In this document: positions 1 to 11,794 of the stretch, in pieces | Numbering within the stretch: the stretch's first letter is position 1 | Layout of the letters: each line of letters opens with the position of its first letter | Source of the DNA: Paratinospora sagittata | Lineage: Eukaryota; Streptophyta; Magnoliopsida; Ranunculales; Menispermaceae | Length of the DNA stretch: 64,000 nucleotides | Assembly: GCA_035771175.1 (NCBI GenBank) | Contig: CM069603.1 | Span: 25,148,286-25,212,285 of the forward strand | Direction of reading: 5' to 3' | Notes under the pieces: model-generated | Databases searched by the model: none | Told to the model about the DNA's origin: nothing | What the model saw: the letters and a program-made list of their open reading frames with translations, nothing else | Translations under genes and position numbers: made by a program

Positions 1-720
1 GCCTTGTCTGTGACGAAGATGACTGATTTTTCCACAGTGCTCCAGAGGGCCAAAAAGTATGAGCTGGCTGAGCGAGTTAATGGTATGTCTACACAGGCAG
101 CTCAGAGTGTGTAGACTTCGCAGACAGAGTCTGGGGGACAGTTTCAGACTCCATGAAAGAAGGGCAACCGGAGGAAAAATATGAAGTTTTATAAGGGAGC
201 ACAGTTCGAGGGTGTGAGGCATCCCAGATCCAAATTGGCGTGATGGCCACACCAGTGGTTTCCTCTCCTACCCCAATTTTTTCCCAGGCACCGAGTGCGT
301 CGAGACCCCCATTTCCACAGACTGCTGGCTGAGGTAGAGGCAGACGCCGTGGAAGCTATGTGACGACATCTCAGACTGGATCATCTGTGCCCAGGGCTCC
401 ATTTGTTTGTTATTAGTGTGGATAGGCTAGGCATAGGAAATCAGATTGTCTGAACCTTCTGAGGGCTCAGGGATTTGGGCAATAATTGAGTGCCAAAGAG
501 ATAGCAAAGGCAGCTACTAAAACAAACCCGACAGCATCCAGGACCTTGGTAGAAGGTATTCTTATTATTTGTGGTGCTTCTATGCATGTGTTATTCGATT
601 AATGATTTTGAAATGCCTGTGGACCTTAGAGTCCTTGCATTTTTAGAGTTTGATGCGATTCTAGGGATGGATTGGCTCACGAGTTATCATGCAGTTGTTG
701 ATTGTTTCGTGAAAAGAGTC
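1..720 (+). pseudogene. Tekay/Del chromovirus gag C-terminus and protease, decayed
   Basis: This is the 3' part of gag and the start of pol of a plus-strand Ty3/gypsy chromovirus whose 5' end lies outside the window. A nucleocapsid zinc knuckle of CX2CX4HX4C spacing is readable at 408-449, but two of its codons are now TAG stops. A protease-like segment follows: a strand ending VLFD near 583-600, then the downstream ILGMDWL motif near 658-678 that precedes RT in this lineage. The stretch between them, which should carry the active-site Ser-Gly-Ala and flap, is shortened. Several in-frame stops (about 111, 154, 361, 485, 727) rule out a working protein. The lineage is assigned from the domain order and the chromodomain further downstream. 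Confidence 0.85.
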
Positions 721-1800
721 ATTTTCTAAATCCCCAGACACCCAGTGTTTACACTACATGGTAAAGCTTCTGACCACACAATCATGAGAGGTAGATTTCT
801 GACTAATGGAGATAGGGAAATTTTGGCTGAGTTAGCGCCTGATGAGGGGGAGACTAGTGAGGTGATACTTGAGGATATTGCCATTATTAGGGACTTTCCA
901 AATATATTCCCTACGGATCTTCCCAGATTTCCACCGAAGTGGGAGATTGACTTTATCATTGAACTAGTCCTTGAAACGAAGCCTATTTTCATAGCACCAT
1001 ATATAAATGCTCCAGCAGAGTTGAGAGAGTTGTAGAAACAACTTGAGGAGTTGTTGGCTAAGGGCTTTATTTCCCCAAGTGTGTCACCCTGGGGAGCTCC
1101 AACTCTTTTTGTGAAAAAGAAAGATGGGAGCTTGCGGTTGTGCATCGATTATCGGTAGTTGAACAGGGTGACTATCAAGAACAAGTATCCTTTTCCATGG
1201 ATTGATGACTTGTTTGATCAATTGAGGGGAGCGAGGTATTTCTCGAAGATTGATTTGCGCTCTAGTGACTGAGATCAGAAGCTTTTGTGGGTTAGCTAGT
1301 TATTACAGGAGATTCGTTCAAGGATTCTCCAAGATAGCTACACCTATGACTAGGCTCACCCAAAAAGATGTGTCCTTTCTATGGGTTGATGAGTATGAGA
1401 ATGTCTTTTTAGAGCTGAAGAAAAGATTGACATTTGCGCCGGTGTTGATTTTGCCAGAGCCTGGTTAGGAGTTGGTTATCTACACTGATGCCTCTCTTAT
1501 TGGCTTGGGTTGTGTGTTGCTGACTTAGAACTGGCCGCAGTTGTATTTGCTCTGAAGATTTGGATGAATTATCTCTATGGTGAGATATTCACTTTGTATT
1601 CTGACCACAAGAGCCTAAAGTACTTGTTCTCTCAGAAGGAATTGAACATGAGGTAGAGAAGGTGGTTAGAACTCCTAAAGGACTATGATTTCACATTGGA
1701 ATACCACCCTGGTAAAGCCAATGTAATGGCTGATGCGTTAAGCAGGAAGCGGGTAGAGACAGTTATGGTAGTGCGCCAGCTGTCTAGGAGTGGAGACTAC
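721..1800 (+). pseudogene. Tekay RT and RNase H with the RT core deleted
   Basis: The RT N-terminal half is recognisable: the segment around 1040-1160 contains [15 protein letters not shown], and KIDLR is at about 1243-1257. The sequence then jumps directly to the RT C-terminal region ([16 protein letters not shown], about 1266-1315). The whole palm core with the catalytic YxDD box is therefore missing, by a deletion of roughly 130 codons with no foreign sequence at the join. RNase H follows: YTDAS near 1481-1495, the SDHKSLKYL block near 1600-1626 and ADALSRK near 1731-1752, with stops in several places. The element could not reverse transcribe itself. Confidence is high for the domains and for loss of the core. 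Confidence 0.9.
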
Positions 1801-1899
1801 TTGAGGCGGCTACAGTGATGAGTATATGTGCTACCCCTTCGGATCGGGTTGTGATATGTGCTCAGATGAGGGCTCAGCCTACACAGGTCTAGGAGGTTA

Positions 1900-3330
1900 T
1901 TGAGTAGCAGAGATCAGATGTTGATTATGTGATGTACAAGTCTTGGGTTGAGAGCAACGATTATGTTGATTGGCACGTGTCATCCGATGATGCCTTGAGG
2001 TTTAGGGGACGTTTATGGGTTCCCGCAGATCCATGGCTGAGACAGAGTGTGCTTCAGGAGGCTCACAGATCTTATTATGCTATTCATCCTGGCGGAACCA
2101 AGATGTATCATGATATGAAAAGGATGTATTGGTGGCCCGACATGAAAAGAGAAATAGCTCAGTTTATTCAGAGGTGTGAGATCTGTCAGAGAGTCAAAGC
2201 TAAGCATCAGAGGCCTGGAGGGTAGATGCAACCACTTGCCATCCCTGAGTAAAAGTGGGAGCATGTCACTATGGATATTGTTGTAGGACTACCCAACACC
2301 CTGAGGAAACATAATGCTATTTGGGTCATAGTTGATCGCTTGACCAAGTCCGCTCACTTCTTACCAGTGAACATTAAGGATTCTATGGACAAGCTTAGCA
2401 GGTTGTATATGCGGGAGATAGTCAGATTACATGGGGTGTCAGTTTTGATTGTATCAGAGGGATCTGAGATATACGTCAGTATTATGGCAGGGGTTGCATA
2501 GGCAGCTCGGCACTAGGCTAGATCTCAGTACCGTTTTTCACCCTCAGATGGATGGCCAGTCCGAGAGGTTGATATCAATATTGGAGGATATGCTGACTGG
2601 GACGAGTACATACATTTGTGTGAGTTCGCGTACAACAACAGTTATCAGTTCAGTATTGGCATGGCTCCCTATGAGGCATTGTACGGCTGACCTTGTAAAT
2701 CTCTGGTCTATTGGACGGAGGTAAGGGATGTTGCGGTGATGGGACCAGAGTTTGTACAAGAACACACAGAAAATATTAAGCGAATCAAGCATAATATGAA
2801 GGTAGCTCAAGACAGGCAGAAAAGTTATGCTGATGCCAAGCGGAAGGTCATAGAGTTTGAGGTGGGTAACCAAGTTCTGTTGAAGGTCTCTCCTAAAAAG
2901 GGCTAGACTATTGGGATAAAAGGCAAGCTCGCTCTATTGGGTCGTTCGAGGTTTTAGAAAGAATTGGCTTCATTGCTTACCGACTGGCCTTGCCACCTCA
3001 GCTTGCAGCAGTCCATAATGTCTTTCATGTATCAATGTTGAGAGTGTACAAGATGATTTTGATCACGTCTTGGGTTGGAGAAACATTGAGCTGAGGCAGG
3101 ATGAGACTTATGATGAGGAACCTATTAAGATACTTGACCGGAAGGTACAAAGGTTGGGTAACCGCGAGATTCCGGTGGTCAAGGTGAGATGGCAGTTCCA
3201 TAGCGAGAAACAGGTTACTTGGGAGCGCAAGGACTACATGATGGAGCACTTTGCCGAATTCATGGGCTTAGGTAACTTTTTAACCTTAAACTTTGAGGAC
3301 GAAGTTCCTTCTAAGGTGGGTGTGATGTAA
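1900..3330 (+). pseudogene. Tekay integrase with C-terminal chromodomain, decayed
   Basis: The integrase HHCC zinc region is well preserved in one reading stretch (1929-2225: two His, then CEIC). The catalytic core starts at 2271 with MDIVVGLP and WVIVDRLTKSAHF. The segment that should hold the second catalytic Asp now reads SEGSEIY, so this residue is lost, and frames change near 2450-2500 and 2690-2700. The 3' end (3070-3330) encodes a chromodomain-like tail (KILDRKV...VKVRWQFH...TWERKDYM), the mark of chromoviruses, which in this group is thought to guide integration into heterochromatin. The last codons are GTG ATG TAA, and the TAA is contributed by the first bases of the 3' LTR (TGTAA). 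Confidence 0.9.
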
Positions 3331-4404
3331 TGCCCCGAAATCATTTCATCTTGCCCATAACCCATTTGCACTTGCACTTTGCCCAAACTCTATGTGTTTG
3401 CCTTGTTGTGTTATTTTTGTGTTTGATTTTGATTTGTGATTATAGCTTATATAAAAAAAAGTATTATTAATGGTGTTATTATTTTTATTAATATCATTTG
3501 CCATATTATTACTATAGTGAGTGGCTTGTTGGAGAAGCTACATATAAGTAACTTGTTGAACAAGTCATCATCTTGACTTGTGACTTGTTGAAAAAACCAC
3601 ATTAAATGTTTTCATTTAATGCACTTTTTTCATTTATGGGAAGGTTGTATCTCAACACATGGTAAATATGACAATTATATTGGAATATGTTGTGTGTATG
3701 TGTTGATTTTATGATAATTAATTATTGGTGCGTCAAATGGACGTGGGGATATTAGAAATGAGTCTGAAATGCATTTTTACATAGAAATCGACTGGTCAGA
3801 CTTGAAATTCCGATGAATATTGAGCGCGTAGTGAAGAAACGAAGTTTAGGTGCTCTTTGTGAGGGAGTAGCGCGCTCATCACTTTTCTCGGCACGATTGT
3901 TTTGTGAAAAATAGCCAATTTTTCGTTGTTTTAAAGGGGGGGAAAGGTTGCTACTTTGCCCATATGACTTAAGGACGAATTGGAGAAGGAAGAAGAGAGG
4001 AAAACTAGGGTTTCAAAGGGGAATCTTCACCATCTACACCTTAGGTAAGTGTTTTTCTTCATTTGTTTCCATGAAATCCCCATTGAAGGTGAGGGTAAGC
4101 TTTCTAATGGTGTGGCTTTCTCCATGGGTAATAGTTATGGGTGTTCCCAAACCTAGGGTTGACTGATTTTTTGCTCTTTTGAGCTTGTTTATTATAAAAA
4201 CAACCCTCTATGACCTAGATCTACACCCAATGTGCATTTTGCAAGCACTTCACCACATTTTCGGTTGGTGCATGGGTTAGGGTTTTGTTGGAAACCCTTA
4301 GGGCCGAGATGCATGTTAGGGATTTGGGTTCTTAGGTTGATTTGGAACCCAGTGGCACCATTTTCCCCAATTTCTAGCAAGAAATTGTTGGAGTTAAGTG
4401 TAGT
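3326..4404 (+). repeat. 3' LTR of the first Tekay element, part 1
   Basis: The LTR begins TGTAATGCCCCG directly after the pol end. Its start is homologous to the LTR at 54477 and, on the other strand, to the LTR starts at 7115 and 33588 (shared phrases such as 'tagcccataacccatttgca' and 'cccaaactctatgtg'). It is interrupted after 4404 by a minus-strand solo LTR and resumes at 7121. The segment around 3940-4100 is the usual region where the LTR transcript would start. No gene is present; short ORFs here are chance. Confidence 0.85.
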
Positions 4405-4407
4405 TGT

Positions 4408-4818
4408 CACACCCTGGGTTGCACAGCGTGCCCCCTACCCAAGTGTGGGCGCACCCCCTCGGAGCGAACGCCTAAGCCATTATGGATCCATAATATTGTC
4501 ACATCTAGCCGAATTCGCGATACCCAACAGAGCCCTAGTAAGGGAGTAGATCATTTACCCCCACTATTCATGAATAGTGAAGGGCCTCCCCCAAGTCGAA
4601 CTCGTAACCTCCCCTTTAAGAGGTTAGATTTCGCACTTGGAGTAACCACTATTCATGAATAGTGGGGGTAAATGATCTACTCCGTTACTAGGGCCCTGTT
4701 GGGTATTGCGAATTCGGCTAGATGTGACAATATTATGGATCCATAATGGCTTAGGCGTTCGCCCCGAGGGGGTGCGCCCACACCTGGGTAGGGGGCACGC
4801 TGTGCAACCCAGGGTGTG
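4408..4818. repeat. 411-bp fold-back: 172-bp inverted arms around a 67-bp spacer
   Basis: Arms 4408-4579 and 4647-4818 are reverse complements of equal length. I counted five substitutions and no gaps (about 97% identity). The spacer is 4580-4646. Each arm itself contains two perfect palindromes: ATTATGGATCCATAAT (4479-4494 and 4732-4747) and CACTATTCATGAATAGTG (4562-4579 and 4647-4664), the latter at the loop-proximal tip. The outer edge lies 3 bp inside the TG...CA terminus of the solo LTR, so the last 400 or so bases of the LTR are a hairpin. It could be an inverted duplication of the LTR's own 3' end or a separate fold-back element that landed near the LTR edge. Confidence 0.95.
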
Positions 4819-6087
4819 CAAAAAGGCCTCATGATTAAAAGGCCTCAATGTGTAGCATGATTAAAAGCTCATAACATATAGATATCAAGCATTTATAATA
4901 AGTTCGATGCAAGTAAAAGCTTATCAATTTGGATCCACATTCCACATGCATTGGGTTACTAGTGCACGTCTATTTCATCGTACCGTTGACCCCAATCATT
5001 TCCTTTCCTAAAACCCTCCTATGACAAGGTTAAGTCCTCCTATTAGCCAGATAGATGGGCCCAACCAAAGTCATAAGGTTTTCTCAAATCAATGCATCAT
5101 TAAAAACATTAGAACACATTCATGCTTTCAACATACAATATATATAAGTGATATGATGACATAAAAGATATAATCATAAATGAAGTCTACTCACAACCAA
5201 GCCTCGCGAGAGTATTTAACCACACACGACCACCAAACCGAATCAACCCAATCAAGATCCTGAAACATTCATCAATATCCTACCATACATCAATTTCTAT
5301 GCTCAATCACATAGACATTACACATCAACCCTAAATCAGCCCACATATAGACAATAGGCCTAAATCCCATTTAATCCCATCAATCAACTCAAATCACATG
5401 ACTTAGGCCTCTAATGCATAGTTCTCATACATAAACCATTCTATTAATCAAAAATACTGATTTTCAATTCCTTAGGCATAAACATGCCCAAATTGGGTCA
5501 CTTGATCACAAGTAGGCATAACCCATGATATGGTCACAACCACCAAATCAGTAGGATAATCAACCCTAATCATGCTTAATTAAACATAAGTTGCATCAAT
5601 TCAATGATTTTAGGCCAAAAGCATCAAAAGCCCTAAAATATGCAATTTTCCATACTTAGGCCATATTGTCGATTTACACTAGGTCACCATGTTCAGCCAT
5701 GTATATCACTGATTTTGCATCATGGGTTCATCAACAATGGCAACTAGGTCAACATAGTTGACATGCAAGCTATTTGGAAAGGTCTAAGTTCATATTCTAA
5801 ATTTGGGTCTACTACAAGCAACCCTACCAATTCTTCATTTAATATTTTGTTCAGATGTATCAATCTACCAACAGAAATATGTAATCAGAAAATCAACCGT
5901 ACAGATTGAAGTATGTGAAGAAACAAACCTTCTGTCCAAATATCAGCCCAATCCAACGGTGGACCGAAAAGATAAGTATCTTTGATGAACAAGTCTCTAA
6001 TCTGACAATTTCTCCTTTCCTGCTGCAAATACTCAAACTCCGATGACTATATCACACAATATAATTAACTCATAAACATCTCCACAG

Positions 6088-6440
6088 TTCAGAATGCAGA
6101 AATATCAGTTGTAAACTACATACCCAAATTTGATATCCATCCAACGGTAGATTGAGGAGATCTATAAGTTTGAGCGAAACGGCGCGAGAAATCCAAACTT
6201 TCTGATCAGCTTTGTTTGAGAGGTTAGATCTCTTAGACGAAACCTTAATGAAGATCTCCACCGTTCAGAATATATAAATATCGGTTTTAAACTACATACC
6301 CAAATTTGATATCCATCCAACGGTAGCTTGAGGAGATCTATAAGTTTGAGCGAAACGGCGCGAGAAGTCCAGACTTTCCGACCAGCTTTGTTTGAGAGGT
6401 TAGATCTCTTAGACGAAACATCTGATCAAGATCTCCACCG
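6088..6440. repeat. Two tandem copies of a 176-177 bp unit inside the solo LTR
   Basis: The unit starting near 6088 (ttcagaa...) repeats at 6264 and its edge is seen again near 6441. Both copies contain the phrases 'tacccaaatttgatatcc', 'atctataagtttgagcg' and 'gagaggttagatctctta'. The copies differ at scattered sites, so the duplication is not recent. Confidence 0.85.
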
Positions 6441-7120
6441 ACCAGAATGAATAACCATAAGCTACGAACTTGCTGACAAATGTTGAGCTCAATCTGACCA
6501 TATATCCCAGAGATCCAGCACTTTGATGAAAACATCGCAGAGATCTTCCTTCTGCAACTCCCTCTTTCTTTCTCTTCTTCTTTCCTTTCTCTTCTTTTCT
6601 TTTATTTTTTTCCTTTCTCTCCACTCACCTCTCTTTCTAGCAGTTCTTTGATTCCCTCCACTCACCTCACTTTCTAGCACATTCTTGGATAAGAGAAGTA
6701 GGCATGGGACACTTGTCCACTTTCATGCATCAACCTTCACATGTGTTGGTCTCATACTACCCATACCAACCACATGTACTTTAACCAATCTCATGCTTCC
6801 ATGTATTTTAAATGTCCAATCCATTTAATACACCAAATTTTCATTCTCATTTATCCTTTTATTCAATCAATCCTAACCCATATCAATTCATGGTTTAATG
6901 GACCCACGCATAAATAATAACATATGCATTATACTTTAATTTAACATGACCCATATACAATTTATAATACTCATATTTATATACATTATCAAGCATCAAC
7001 CATACAAACATTAAACAACCATCAAACAAACACCAACCATATCAAGGCAACACATAGAGTTTGGGCAAAGTGCAATTGGTTTATGGGCTAGATGAAATAA
7101 TTTTCGGGGCTCACAGTAGT

Positions 7121-7656
7121 GGCCCTAAACCTAGAAAATGAACTTAGGGTTTTCCATTGAACTTGCATATAAACTATGTTGAATAAATGAGCATTGTTTA
7201 TGTATCCTTGTTGCTAAATCAGTGATTATCATGGCTGAACATGATGACTTAGTGTAAAATTGGCCTAGGGCTTAATTTTGGAACTTTGCCCAAAATTGGG
7301 TCTTTTGACCAAAATCAAGTCAGTTGATCAAATTGACTTGAAAATTGTCTAATTGAATCCTAATTGAGTTTGAATATGGGTTTATGATGGTTAGACTTGT
7401 ATGGGAATTGAATGAGTTAGTTCAATTTGACTCTATGCCCTATTGTAGAGACTTTTCCCAAATTGGGGCATATGCCTTGTATTGGCTTAAATTGGGAATT
7501 TCTATTGATTGTGATCAAACTTTTTGTGGATTTATCTTTTGTCTTGAATTATTATTAATGGTAGAATAGTACATGTTTATCAGGTTATGTTTTGGGTTTG
7601 TCTTAGGCTCGTAGGGCCTCAACCGCCTCGGTTGTGTTGTGGGGAGGTTGGAGGTG
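7121..7656 (+). repeat. 3' LTR of the first Tekay element, part 2, and its unresolved join to the Tat element
   Basis: Resumes the LTR interrupted at 4404. The phrase 'atcatggctgaacatgatg' near 7227 has counterparts in the LTR at 61797 and, reversed, near 5690. No LTR 3' end (TGACA) is found before the Athila insertion. From about 7570 the sequence becomes richer in G+C ('aaccgcctcggttgtgttgt') and reads into the leader that continues at 13846. The LTR is therefore truncated, and the exact boundary with the Tat element is not resolved. Confidence 0.6.
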
Positions 7657-7661
7657 CCTAC

Positions 7662-9207
7662 TGATAAGTTGAGTTTTATACATAGTAATTTGTGGGATTT
7701 TTATTAATTTTTTAGAAGCATTTTCCCAATTTCAAGGTATTTTTGACATATTTTGCATATTTTGTGTCTTTGGTTCATTTTAGTAATTTTAATGAGTTGT
7801 ATAGGTGAGTTTTAGTGGTTTTCATGAATAAAATGCATTAGGTTAGTTTAAGAAAACAAATATGATTGTTAGGAATTTTTTCTAAAATTATTAGTGTCAT
7901 TTTCAAGTTATCATGTTTCATATTGCATTTTTAGTACATAGTTGCATTTCGAGTTCTAGCATGTGATTAGTATGATGGATTTACTTGCTTTTGTGTGATG
8001 TTTTGTATGTGAATAAGAGCTTTAAAGTGTGGTGAAATGAGGTTAAAACGATGAAGAAAAGTTGCCAAGAACATGTGCAAGAAGTATACAAGGAAGTGTA
8101 CAAGAATGAAGAATAAACAAGAAGAAAAAAATAGAAAAATACTGTTCTTGGCGCTGTAGCCCTTGGGAGGGCGTTGCAACGCCCAAAACATGAGAAAATT
8201 AGTATTAAATTTTACCTCAGAGCGCTGCAGCGCTACCCTCTCGAGTGTTGCAGCGCTACTGCGCATTTTTGGATTTTTCATCCTTGTATTTTGGCAATTT
8301 CGACAATTCAAGTCTTAGGCGAAGTAGGGAATATTATATAACATTTTTTAGGGTTTTTCGAGGGGAACAGACTTAAGAAGAGAACAAGGCGGCTCAGAGG
8401 TGAGGAACGCGAAGATTCCACTTGGAAACAAGGAGAAGATTCAAGTCCCAGGATTTTGAGTTTGCTATTCAATGTTTATTATTGAGTGTTTCTCCATATC
8501 TTGTGTTGTTTCCATTCAAACTATGAACTAGTTTTGTTTTATAGAGAGGAGATGGATCTTAACTTGAATATTATGGTTTAATATTAGATTTTGTTTATTA
8601 TCAATAAAATTTCCATAGTTTATTCATGATTTCATATTCTTAATGCTTTCGGTTTCTTGGCCACAAATCGAATGAGTTTAGACTTGGGAAGAGGTACTCG
8701 AAAGAGAGTTTTCTAGGTTGGAACCAGGGGATTATGACATGAAATCGTTGTAGAATCCAAAGGTTTACAAGGTTTCATAAAGTTGTAGGAAAATCATAGA
8801 GTTTATTGGGTTGTTAGGAATTAGGGTTTTATAGAGATCGAATCTTCATCTTAATGATACGTTCAAATTCGGCACTCGAGAGAGGGAATTAGAGACGAGA
8901 GGATTTAGACTTATAGACTAGGAAATTGATTTGGTGATAAGCATGTCTAAATTACGTAATTGAAGGGTTAGGTGAAATCGATTATCTAGATATTCTCGTA
9001 TATATTGATCTTTCTCACAATTCGTTCACTTTAATTAGTTTTATTTGTTAGTTAAATATTTGAATCCCTACAATTTGATTGCTAGATAAAGTTAGAAATT
9101 AGTGAAAATGGTAATTGGTGAGGTAAACAATTCCAGAGGACGACAACCCAATCTTCATCGGTTATTACTACTATCTGTCACCGTACGCTTGCGGTTTTCA
9201 GTGAACA
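7662..9207 (+). repeat. 5' LTR of Athila-1
   Basis: Starts TGATAAGTTG and ends CAGTGAACA, directly before the primer site. The last 670 bp match the truncated 3' LTR at 13175-13845. It contains two perfect CG-rich palindromes, GGGCGTTGCAACGCCC (8169-8184) and AGCGCTGCAGCGCT (8221-8234), about 100 bp before a TATA-like 'attatataac' near 8332. Confidence 0.9.
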
Positions 9208-9213
9208 AGTTTT

Positions 9214-9231
9214 TGGCACCGTTGCCAGGGA
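9214..9231 (+). other. Primer binding site, tRNA-Asp type
   Basis: TGGCACCGTTGCCAGGGA matches the complement of the plant tRNA-Asp 3' end (TGGCGCCGTTGCCGGGGA, from general knowledge) at 16 of 18 positions. Both changes are G to A at CpG sites, as expected from cytosine-methylation decay. This is the primer type known for Athila elements. Confidence 0.85.
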
Positions 9232-9450
9232 TTGATTCACTTTAGTTTCATCAATATCGTTGGTAATTGATTTTGATTTTAATCTAGTATTTTTTCTGAA
9301 ATTCTCTAAATTTTTTTCTCTGTTTTTTATTTGAATGATTGATTGAAGTTTATGTGACGATCTAGAAGTGCTGAACTAGTACCGTTAGATCCTGAGAATG
9401 AGCTTACTTTGGGACAGAGGCGAAGAGAAAGAAGAGTAGAATAAGAGGCC

Positions 9451-11794
9451 ATGGAGCCAGAAAATAATCTTCTTCTTCGGGACTACTTCAACCCCGTCAT
9501 TCATGACAACTACTCCGGGATCGTGAGAGCACCCATTGCAGCCAACAATTTCGAAATGATGTCAGAGTTAATCACAATGGTTCAGCAACATCAATTTCGA
9601 AATGAAGTCGGCGTTAATCACAATGGTTCAGCAACATCAGTACGGGGGCTCTCCAATAGAAGATCTGATGACCCATATACAACCATTCTGGGAGAAGTGC
9701 AATACAGTCAAGTTGAATGGCGTGGCTGAAGATGTGGTTTGACTGAGATTGTTCCCATTCACTTTGAGGGACAAGGCTAAGTCATGGTTGCAAGGCTTGC
9801 AACCTGGGAGTGTTGCCACATGGGACGAGTTGATACGAAAATTTCTTCAAAAGATTTTCCCACCAGAAAAGACAGCTCAACTACGAGTAAAGATTGGTCA
9901 GTTTAAGCAATTGGACACTGAGTCACTCTACAAGGCGTGGGAATGGTTTAAGGAGTGTCCACAACACGACTTCAAATATTTTATAATGGGATGACTGTTT
10001 CCACGCATACTTTGGTAGATGTCGCAGCTGGTGGCACTATTATGAGTAAGACGGCTGAGAGAGCTCTTAATTTCTTGGAAGAGATGGCTTCCAATACATA
10101 CGAAACTCTTAGTGAGAGATCTTTGGCGAGAAAAGTTGCTGGAGTGCTTGTGCTTGATCCGATGTCTAAAATTTCGGCACAGTTAGCCACATTGTCTAAC
10201 CAAATAGCATCGATTCAAAGTGCACAACAACCATCCATTAAGAGTGTAGCGGCAACAAGTATGGGATACTTGGTCGAGGAACCATTAAAGAGCAAGTAAA
10301 CTACTTGAATAACCGGGGATACAACTATAGGAGCAATGTCAAGTTCCAAACCAATATCACCCGGGGATAAAGAATCATGAAAATTTCTCATATTCCAACA
10401 CTAGGAATGTTCTGAACCCACCACCTGGTATATCTATGCCATCACAAGATAAGAAACCTTCATTATAGGAGCTTTTTAGTGAGTATATAGAAAAATCTAA
10501 GGCAAAGCAAGATAGGGTTGATTCAAGGATTGATAGCTTGGAAGCCTCCATGAAAAATATGGAGTTGCAAATTGGGCAACTTGCTTCAGCCATAAGTGCC
10601 CAACAAAGAGGCTCTTTCCCGAGTAACATAGAGATGAACCCAAAGGAGCAATGTATGGCCATCAAACTAAGAAGTGGTAAAGAAGTTGAAAGCGGTTCTC
10701 CACTACCTATTCCCTCTTCATCATCTATACCATCGTCGCCATCACCACCTATGCAAGAAAAAGTACAAGAGGAGAAAAGTTTGAATAATAGCAAAGAAGT
10801 TGTCATTGAGACAGAGAAAGAGGCAAAGAAGAATGACTGTGTTCTGGGTCGTATCACTTTTCCGGACAACCCACCTACTCTTAAACCTCCCTTGCCTTTT
10901 CCCCAACGTTTTGCAAAGAAGAAATTGGATGATCAGTTTGCAAAATTCTTAGACATTTTCAAGAAAATTAACATCAACATTCCTTTTGCAGATGCACTGG
11001 AGCAGATGCCTAATTATGCAAGATTCTTGAAGGAAGCGATGATGAAAAGGAGAAAGTTAGAAGAATTTGAAACAGTCAAGCTCACAGAGGAATGTAGTGC
11101 CATCATACAGAAGAAGTTGCCCCAGAAACTCAAGGATCCAGGGAGTTTTACTATCCCTTGTGTCACTGGTTCTTCTTCTTTTGATAATGTGTTATGTGAT
11201 TTAGGTGCTAGCATTAACTTAATGCCTCTGCACATTTTCAGGAAGCTTGGACTTGGTGAGGTAAAACCCACCACAATCTCATTGCAACTGGCGGACCGAT
11301 CAATCACCTATCCTTGGGGGATTATGGAAGATGTGCTTGTGAAGGTGGACAAATTCATCTTCCCAGTGGATTTTGTAGTGCTGGATATGGAAGAGGAGGA
11401 AGATGTTCCTCTTATACCTGGGAGACCGTTCCTTGCCACCTGGCGAGCTTTAATAGACGTAGAGCTTGGTGAGCTTACTTTGAGGGTGAATAAAGAAAAA
11501 GTGATGTTCAACATTTATAATACCCCCAAAGCTCCTGAGAAGAAGAATAGTTGCCACCGGATTGATGTGAAGGGAAGAAGTGGAGAGTGTTCTCTCAAGG
11601 TTTATGACAAACCTACAAAGAAAGATGCCTTGGAGAGCTATAAGCAGAATTTGGAGAGTTTAGATGACCCACCTCCTTTAGTGTGGACGAACCCCTATTG
11701 GCTACCACATGCAGAAGACGATCAATTGCACCATCATTTAGAGGAGGTCAAGAAAAAAAATGGCTATCTCCTTTGGCCAAGAGGAACCAGTTAA
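9451..11794 (+). pseudogene. Athila gag and aspartic protease, frameshifted
   Basis: The start MEPENN, then RDYFNPVIHDNYSGI, marks the Athila gag N-terminus. The retrotransposon gag domain follows (DKAKSWLQGLQPGS near 9770-9810, FPPEKTAQLR near 9862). A 46-bp tandem duplication (9548-9593 and 9594-9639) breaks the frame, and further shifts lie near 9735 and 9960. The 418-residue stretch 10538-11794 is open: a charged linker, then a pepsin-like protease with active-site CDLGASINLMPL (about 11190-11230) and the ILGRPF-type motif, here IPGRPFLAT (about 11415-11440). The reading stops at 11794 and nothing of RT follows. It is a relic, although the protease stretch is intact. Confidence 0.9.

Larger units (their letters stand above)
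4405..7115 (-). mobile_element. Solo LTR of a Tekay-type chromovirus, minus strand
   Basis: On the minus strand it begins TGTGAGCCCCG and ends GGGTGTGACA. It is flanked by the 5-bp TSD GTAGT (4400-4404 and 7116-7120), so it is a complete solo LTR of 2711 bp inserted in a related LTR in opposite orientation. Its start resembles the LTR starts at 3326 and 54477. Two odd parts are annotated separately: a 411-bp fold-back at its 3' end and a tandem duplication near 6080-6440. A pyrimidine-rich tract lies at about 6545-6625 on the plus strand. Confidence 0.9.

Noticed and set aside
6409..6680. Overlapping minus-strand frames rich in Lys, Glu and Arg
   Set aside because: They come from a pyrimidine-rich tract in a solo LTR and have no conserved features.
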